From positions 3,534,001 through 3,598,000 of the forward strand of contig CM041298.1 in assembly GCA_023052935.1 (NCBI GenBank): a DNA stretch of 64,000 nt. Direction: 5' to 3'. The position numbers and the translations under genes were made by a program. Below the pieces are notes generated by a model that saw only the letters and a program-made list of their open reading frames with translations, did no database searches and had not been told where the DNA came from. Numbering within the stretch: position 1 is the stretch's first letter; each line of letters begins with the position of its first letter. This DNA comes from Piezodorus guildinii (Eukaryota > Arthropoda > Insecta > Hemiptera > Pentatomidae). Below are positions 58,371 through 64,000 of the stretch, piece after piece.

Positions 58371-58960
58371 TTTGTTTGTTTATTTATTTAGCGTCACTTT
58401 ATGCAGCTTTGGCTAATCGTACGATGCTACAGTGGGAGTCCTAAATTTTGCCTATCCAGGATTCATTAGGATCTCTAACGAGTACCTGACATAGCACAGG
58501 CTACGGACCACCTTTTTACTTCCCCTCCGAAGGACGGCATAACTAAGGATTTTTTACTCCCATTAAAAAATCCTAGGGCCACCTGCGGGATTAAACCCGG
58601 GACCTTTGGCATAGGAGGCTGTTATGCTAACCACTATGCCACAGGTAACCCTAAGTAACAGGTAAGCTTTGATGAAAAATAGGAATCATATAAGTTGAAA
58701 GAATTCGATATCCAACTAAAGAATAAAAGAGCACAAATATTTTTTATGCAATTTTTGTGTTTAGAAGATAAGAATACTAAAAATCCTAGGGCCACCTGCG
58801 GGATTAAACCCGGGACCTTTGGCATAGGAGGCTGTTATGCTAACCACTATGCCACAGGTAACCCCGAAGTATTTTTCAATTGAAGAAGATAAACATTGAC
58901 TCCAATATTTGTGGTATAATTAGAGACCGGATTTTGGTGCAGTTAAAAGCCGAAAAACAT
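58371..58960 (-). mobile_element. SINE-A composite: full SINE, family X piece, second SINE head, 5' extension
   Basis: 58371-58652 is a full SINE-A (tail left, head right). 58668-58775 is 108 bp of family X virtually identical to 61636-61743. 58776-58862 repeats the SINE head and adjacent body (same sequence as about 58564-58650). 58863-58960 matches the piece preceding SINE-A copy 3 (about 24950-25021). So an X-derived segment with an extra SINE head sits between a SINE-A and its 5' extension. Confidence 0.82.
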
Positions 58961-59055
58961 GCAGTAAAGCCCTTCAAACGCGCAAAATCAGGCAGTTAAA
59001 ATCCCGCAATGTGCAAAATAATACAGCAAAACAAAACAAAATAAATTGAGATTAT

Positions 59056-59093
<38 letters not shown>

Positions 59094-60232
59094 ACCTTAA
59101 ACGTGGAAAAAGCGTTGATTTATAATGTCAATACATAGGAATACAGATAGTATTAAAGCTAAACCTGATTTATTAAAATTAATATACTTGAAGTAGTAAC
59201 TTTTTAAGTGTATAAAGGATAAATTTAAATTAACCTAAATGTTTATGAACAAGAACTTAAACCATAAATGTTGTTTCATGAAATTTATTACTAACCTACG
59301 GTTAAAAATTAAAAAAACACGAATCAAGGAAATAAAATATTGATGTAAGATATTTTTTAACTCGAAAAAGTTATCTAAACCACTGACTAATTTAATCAAA
59401 ATATTGATTTTAAATAAAATATTTATCTCATTCGTCCCTCCATTTGTTAATTCGCCTGTGGATTCACAAACATGCGAACAATATCTAGAAGTGTGAATAA
59501 CAACAGTGTAAAATATTGATAAGAAGTGCTCGTGAACAATTAATCGCGTTATGTTATGTAGATTTTAATTTCAAATTATATTCAATGCTATAATTCATGC
59601 TGCTGTTTTTCAACAGGCATCTTTTTCAACTACAACAGATGTTCGTGCATCGTGTCCTAACGAAATAAATAATGGGAATTTTTACAAATGACATCCAAAA
59701 AATTTGGTTCGATAAAATATGATTTTAAAATTTAAGTCTGAAATGCAATTTAACGCAATAATAATTAAGGAAACGTCCAATTTCGGGTAATATAAAATGA
59801 GAATATTTTATTTTCCAATATATGAAGCTTTCCGTGTTTGAAGCTGATACAAATTGAAGATGCGAAATCATGGCTATCCGTTTTCCAGTTACAAGTATAG
59901 AAATATCCCCCTAAAAAGCAAGAACAACAAAACCTTTTAACGGGATGTTATGAGAGAACAATATTAGAATATTAGGCTAGGCGAAGAGCAGAGACCCAGT
60001 GACCGTCCTAGGAGGTAATGATTACCTAATTAATTAGCTTCGCTTCACAATGGCAGAGGTTAATGAACGCCTCCTTAGTCGAACGGTCCCTCTCGATCTA
60101 CTGTAGGTGTAGTGGTCGGGGGATGTAATCTGTCGGCTCCAACGGCTTTCTATCATTGGTTTAAAGGAATCATTTATTCAAGGGAATTATTAATTAGTGA
60201 AAAGTAAACACTTGGTAGTTAAAAAAAAGTCG

Positions 60233-60511
60233 GGGTCACCTGTAGCATAGAGCCTAGCACGACATCGTTCTATGTCCAAGATATAGCTGTAGTTGGTCCT
60301 AGAATATTTTTAATTGGAGTAAAAAAATCCTTAGTTATGCTGTCTTTCGGAGGGGACCTAAAAAGGTGGTCCCGAGCCTGTGCGATGCGATGTCAGGTAC
60401 TCGCTAAAGATCCTATCCAAATAAAACGAGGATAGACTAAAATTAACGACTGCCACTGTAGCATCGTCCGATTAGCCATAGTAGCATGAAGGGACGTTAA
60501 ATAAATAAAAA
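60233..60511 (+). mobile_element. SINE-A copy, degenerate head
   Basis: gggtcacctgtagcatagag starts the head; the B-box is eroded. The body is well kept (ccttagttatgctgtctttc, cccgagcctgtgcgatg with a 5-bp duplication) and ends cgttaaataaataaa. Family X right-end sequence follows directly. 58970-60230 shows an (AT)n at about 59053 and no gene. Confidence 0.82.
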
Positions 60512-60577
60512 TTGTAAAACTTTGACGATCACAATACTTTCTCAATATTTCATATGTTGGTAAGTGAAAGTAATAAT
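60512..60577 (+). mobile_element. Family X right end
   Basis: aaaactttgacgatcacaat, then tttcatatgttggtaagtga and aagtaataat. GGTAAGTGAAAGT at 60559-60571 is the exact reverse complement of the left-end ACTTTCACTTACC at 63902. Confidence 0.75.
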
Positions 60578-61189
60578 ATTTAGGATTTTGGAAGCGGATC
60601 CGCCAGTGATGTTTGAGTTATAGATTTGAGAAGCAGGGCCTAAACCCTTCCATCTGCTCATTTAATTACAACATTATCCTTTAAATATGTTATTAATTTG
60701 GTTTATATTTCTATTGGAGGTAACCGAAAACAGAAGATTCTCCGAGGACTGGCGAAATGTCCTTTGGAGAATGATATCCTTCCTTTTTCTCTTTTCTCGA
60801 AATATTTAAATGAAGTGGAACCTGCTTGAGATGTCTTTGCGGTATTTCCTTTTAGAGGAGCCCTCAATGAAATTACCTCCGCTTGCTTTTGATTCTTCGA
60901 TAAACAAATAAATTTAGTCACCTTCAAATCTTTATTTATTTCAGTTCAGTCTCAATTTAATAGTTTTTTATTTTATCCTTTTTCTGATCGGGCTAGCCTC
61001 AGGACAAAAACAAATAAATAATGAACGTTTTCTCTGAGCAAACTACGTTTTAATTTTAAATTTCCAAAACGGCAAATACTTCTTGCTGATCGATTTTATT
61101 TTCTACTTATATACCTCAATTCTGTATTATATATAAAGCTTCGAAAGGTGAATTATACCTTCTATGTGCGGCTAAAACAATAACAATTA

Positions 61190-62042
61190 CCTGCTAGCTA
61201 TCATGTTTCGCCAAAAATGGCTGATCGCTAGTGATATGGACTTTAATATGATGTGGGTTTTATTCAGATTGAAATAGTTTTATAGCGCTTAAATGCTAAT
61301 ATTTTATGGGAGAAGTTATTTGAGGGTGCATTCAAATGAACACACAATTAAGATATAAACTTAATTTACTGTTGCCACGTTTCAGCCTAAATTATAGGAC
61401 TTCTGCAGGGCGATCAAAACAAAGGCCTATAATTCAGGCCGAAACGTCGGCACCATTTAATTAAGTTTCTACTTAATTTTGTGTTCTATTGACTGCACCT
61501 TCTACTAAGTTCTCCCACATATACACACAGTTAATCATTCTCACTTGAACGCTAATATTTTATATTTTCTACCCGTAAAGTACCTTATTTTGGTTTTGAA
61601 AAAAACACAAAAAAACATATAATCTTGTTAGCTTTGATGAAAAAGGGGAATCATATAAGTTGAAAGAATTCGATATCCAACTAAAGAATAAAAGAGCACA
61701 AATATTTTTTATGCAATTTTTGTGTTTAGAAGATAAGAATACTAATATAGATGTATAATTTGCGGTTAAACCGGCTAATTATTTCACAACAAATTACACT
61801 TATCACACAATTACACTTGCACTTATCACACAATATTATATTTGCACAATATTATACGTAACAATTCAATATTGTGGTATATTATTTAATCTAAATCATA
61901 TGTTTCCAATGAAACTGAATAACATTTTTATTTAAATTAATTTTATACTTTTTATCAACATTAAGTTCATTTAATAGCTCTTTGATCGATTTTATATAAA
62001 TCGCTGATGTAAGTGAAAGTGGTGTGTTGCCTGCACCAGCTT
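61190..62042 (-). mobile_element. Family X copy interrupted by a hammerhead-like palindrome
   Basis: Minus-strand family order from ccaaaaatggctgatcgc, atgatgtgggtttta, gcttaaatgctaatatttta, (insertion), ctacccgtaaagtacctt, gttagctttgatg to the left end gtaagtgaaagtggtgtgtt at about 62009. Copy 20095-20920 lacks the insertion at the same point (gcttaaatgcaaatatttaa directly followed by the aaagtacc block). Confidence 0.8.
61295..61563 (+). mobile_element. Palindromic mobile element with hammerhead-like core and 13-bp TSD (locus f)
   Basis: Direct repeats gctaatattttat at 61295-61307 and 61551-61563. Inverted arms of about 76 bp (61308-61383 and 61441-61516), then a 34-bp unpaired piece (61517-61550). 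The loop plus strand reads CGATCAAAACAAAGGCC, then TATAATTCAGGCCGAAACGT, then CGGC. GGCCT/AGGCC can form helix II and GAAACGTC is kept, but CTGATGA is absent. Inserted into family X with an intact comparison copy available. Confidence 0.75.
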
Positions 62043-62124
62043 TTTAATATATTAAAAATATTGCCAATTAAAAAAAGTAAATAAAAACTTTGGGTATATA
62101 AAAAAACCAATGAACTGAGCTTGT

Positions 62125-62790
62125 TATTAAAAAATCTGGATCGAACAACACACGACTTTCACTTACCTCTGTTATTAATATCAATTCAAGAATTTTTAAA
62201 CAAATTTAGAAACAAATAAATTGTTAAAAAATTATTTACAATTGATTTTTGATTTTTTGTCATCACTCCGTGTTAGAACTACTTGAAGCGTCCGGCGATG
62301 ACAGATACAGTTCCCGGGAAAAAAAATTTCATTAAAAAATATTTTTTTTAGTAATCTCCTTTCGTTGGATACCGAATTCGTTCAACTTATATATTTACCT
62401 GTTTTTTAGCAAAAAAACTAATAACTGCTAATCAGATAATATGGTAAATTTCATAAAAAACTACAAAATTAAAGGTACTTTAGAGAAAAAATTTAAAATA
62501 TCTGCATTAAAGCTCCATTAGACTATTTCAATCAGAATGAAACCTACATGATACTAAAGCCCATTAAATTTTACATCTATATAGGGAGTTTAATCAAAAT
62601 CGTTAGACCCGTTTTCGAGAAAATCTTAAAAAGGTGTAAAATGCATGGGATAAAGTAGGACTCCCCGTCAGCCGATTTTATTGAAAAAGTTGCTGTAACA
62701 TCTCGGGCGTATAGTTGTCTTAAATATGAAATTTCAGTATCGTACGACTATTCATTTTTGCTCTTTAGTTACCACACACAAAAACGGACA
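62125..62790 (+). mobile_element. Family X copy
   Basis: Left end aaatctggatcgaacaacac and cgactttcacttacctc, inner blocks in order, ending in cacacaaaaacggacacac and an (AT)n run (62802-62850). An internal deletion removes part of the left third. Confidence 0.8.
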
Positions 62791-62801
62791 CACGGACGCT
62801 G

Positions 62802-62855
62802 CTATATATATATTATATAATATATATATATATATAATATATATATATATATACT
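62802..62855. repeat. (AT)n microsatellite with small interruptions
   Basis: AT dinucleotide runs replacing the right end of a family X copy. 62860-63880 has no gene I recognise. Confidence 0.9.
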
Positions 62856-63885
62856 GTATATACCTTTCCTGCTGGTCACCTTCCCCGCAATCGTCCTCCT
62901 TATCGCAATCCTTATTATTATTATTGGATTCCAAAAAGAGCGAGATTCCCGAGGCGGAAGTAATTTCCCTCACGACCCCAAGATGTAGATTGCCTTGATG
63001 TGGTCCAGCGACCATCTTCTTTTTGGACCATCATGAAAATTATCGAGACCCCATCCTACACCAAGGACCCCGGTGTGTTAACGGCTGAGCAATATGATAA
63101 GTTTTCTTATTATGTGTGATTCATATTGATGAGCGCACCGCATCCCATAGTATATATTTAACAGCAAACATTTTCTGCCTCTCCGTCCTCTACACCTTAT
63201 AAAACCTTTCGATTCTTTTATTCAACTATCGATATTGAATCTGAGTAAATTAACGGCCAGTTATCATCAGTTTTGACAATTTTATCGAAATACAATTCCG
63301 GTCAAACGTTCAAATTAATAAATCATAAATAACCTCTAAGAATACCTAAATCAATTATAGCTATCTAATTATTATTTGTATTTATAAACAAATTTGCTAA
63401 TTAGGTGTAAGAAAAGTTTGTCAATATCGTAAATAACAAGAAATAATTTGATTAAATATAATTATTACTGAGACTTCTAACGGGATAAAAATAAATAAGA
63501 ATGATGTGGTTTATTCAGGAGTTTTATTCACAGAAAAATAAATCCCTAAGAAGAATTGAGAAGATACATTTTATTCTTAGTTTGATTTATTGATTTCTCG
63601 ACTGCAAAACTAATTTTCGTTTTTTCATTATATAAAGGTTAAAAGAATGAATTTTCAATTGCTTTACGTAGTGCTATTTAGATAATACACGAATAGCGCC
63701 AAAGTGCCGCACAACACATAAATTCAAAGAGATTAATTGATGTAAACTAAACCACAGGTGATCTCGAACTTTTCTGTATGTAAAGTATAAATACGTCTTT
63801 TCCTTTCTTGTTTAGAGGTACAGCAGAGCACGCGCAGTACATTTTTTTTCGTTCGGATGGGGACCTGTTGGAACAGGAAACTGTG

Positions 63886-64000
63886 GTGCGGGCAACACAC
63901 GACTTTCACTTACCTCGACAGTTAAAATCAATTTAAAAACTATTATATATACTTCAATTTGAAAAATATTCTTAGTTGATTTTAATTAAAATGTCTATCC
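63886..64000 (+). mobile_element. Family X left end, runs off the window
   Basis: gtggtgcgggcaacacacga and ctttcacttacctcgac begin a further copy that continues past the window edge; ttaaaatcaatttaaaaact matches the 29.6-kb copy. Confidence 0.8.

Overview
This is AT-rich animal nuclear DNA, most likely from an arthropod and probably an insect. That call rests on the mix of LINE clades (Jockey, R1, R2-like, RTE, CR1-like), the tRNA-headed SINEs and the long AT microsatellites. No bacterial operons, rRNA genes or intact cellular genes are visible. Nearly everything I can identify is transposable-element debris or tandem repeats, so the window reads as an intergenic or large-intron repeat graveyard with some young insertions.

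Layout. 0-6 kb: an R2-like LINE remnant running off the left edge, a 27-bp array, one SINE-A, and five loci with a hammerhead-ribozyme-like core, several of them inside inverted-repeat elements. 6-12 kb: dispersed family X, then a 2.7-kb 5'-truncated Jockey LINE with clean target-site duplications inside dispersed family Y. 12-22 kb: RTE and Jockey scraps, SINE-B, families X and Z, and a 107-bp triplication. 22-25.3 kb: a CR1-like LINE whose reverse-transcriptase segment has been amplified into a roughly 170-bp satellite, then two SINE-A. 25.6-31.9 kb: another palindromic hammerhead-like element, four family-X copies (one with an internal 39-bp array), SINE-B and a Jockey tail. 33-38.5 kb: a 19-bp array, an R1-clade tail with poly(A), microsatellites and a large 24-bp array. 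38.9-45.4 kb: SINE-A copies, families Z and Y, SINE-B, a long inverted repeat, and a perfect 60-bp palindrome. 47-54 kb: two RTE remnants, a Jockey scrap and a LINE-type endonuclease fragment. 54-58 kb: an unassigned ORF, a 40-bp minisatellite, a tRNA-like SINE and a second 24-bp array. 58-64 kb: SINE-A copies and family X copies, one interrupted by a hammerhead-like palindrome.

How the parts relate. The LINEs encode, or once encoded, reverse transcriptases; the SINEs have tRNA-like RNA polymerase III promoter boxes and would depend on LINE enzymes. No complete autonomous element is present. Three insertions can be dated relative to their hosts because an uninterrupted copy of the host repeat exists in the same window: Jockey into Y, SINE-A into Z, and a hammerhead-like palindrome into X. 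The most interesting signal is the recurrent small inverted-repeat element centred on a hammerhead-like core. At three loci it is flanked by 12-15 bp direct repeats, suggesting a non-autonomous mobile unit, possibly related to Penelope-like elements or retrozymes.
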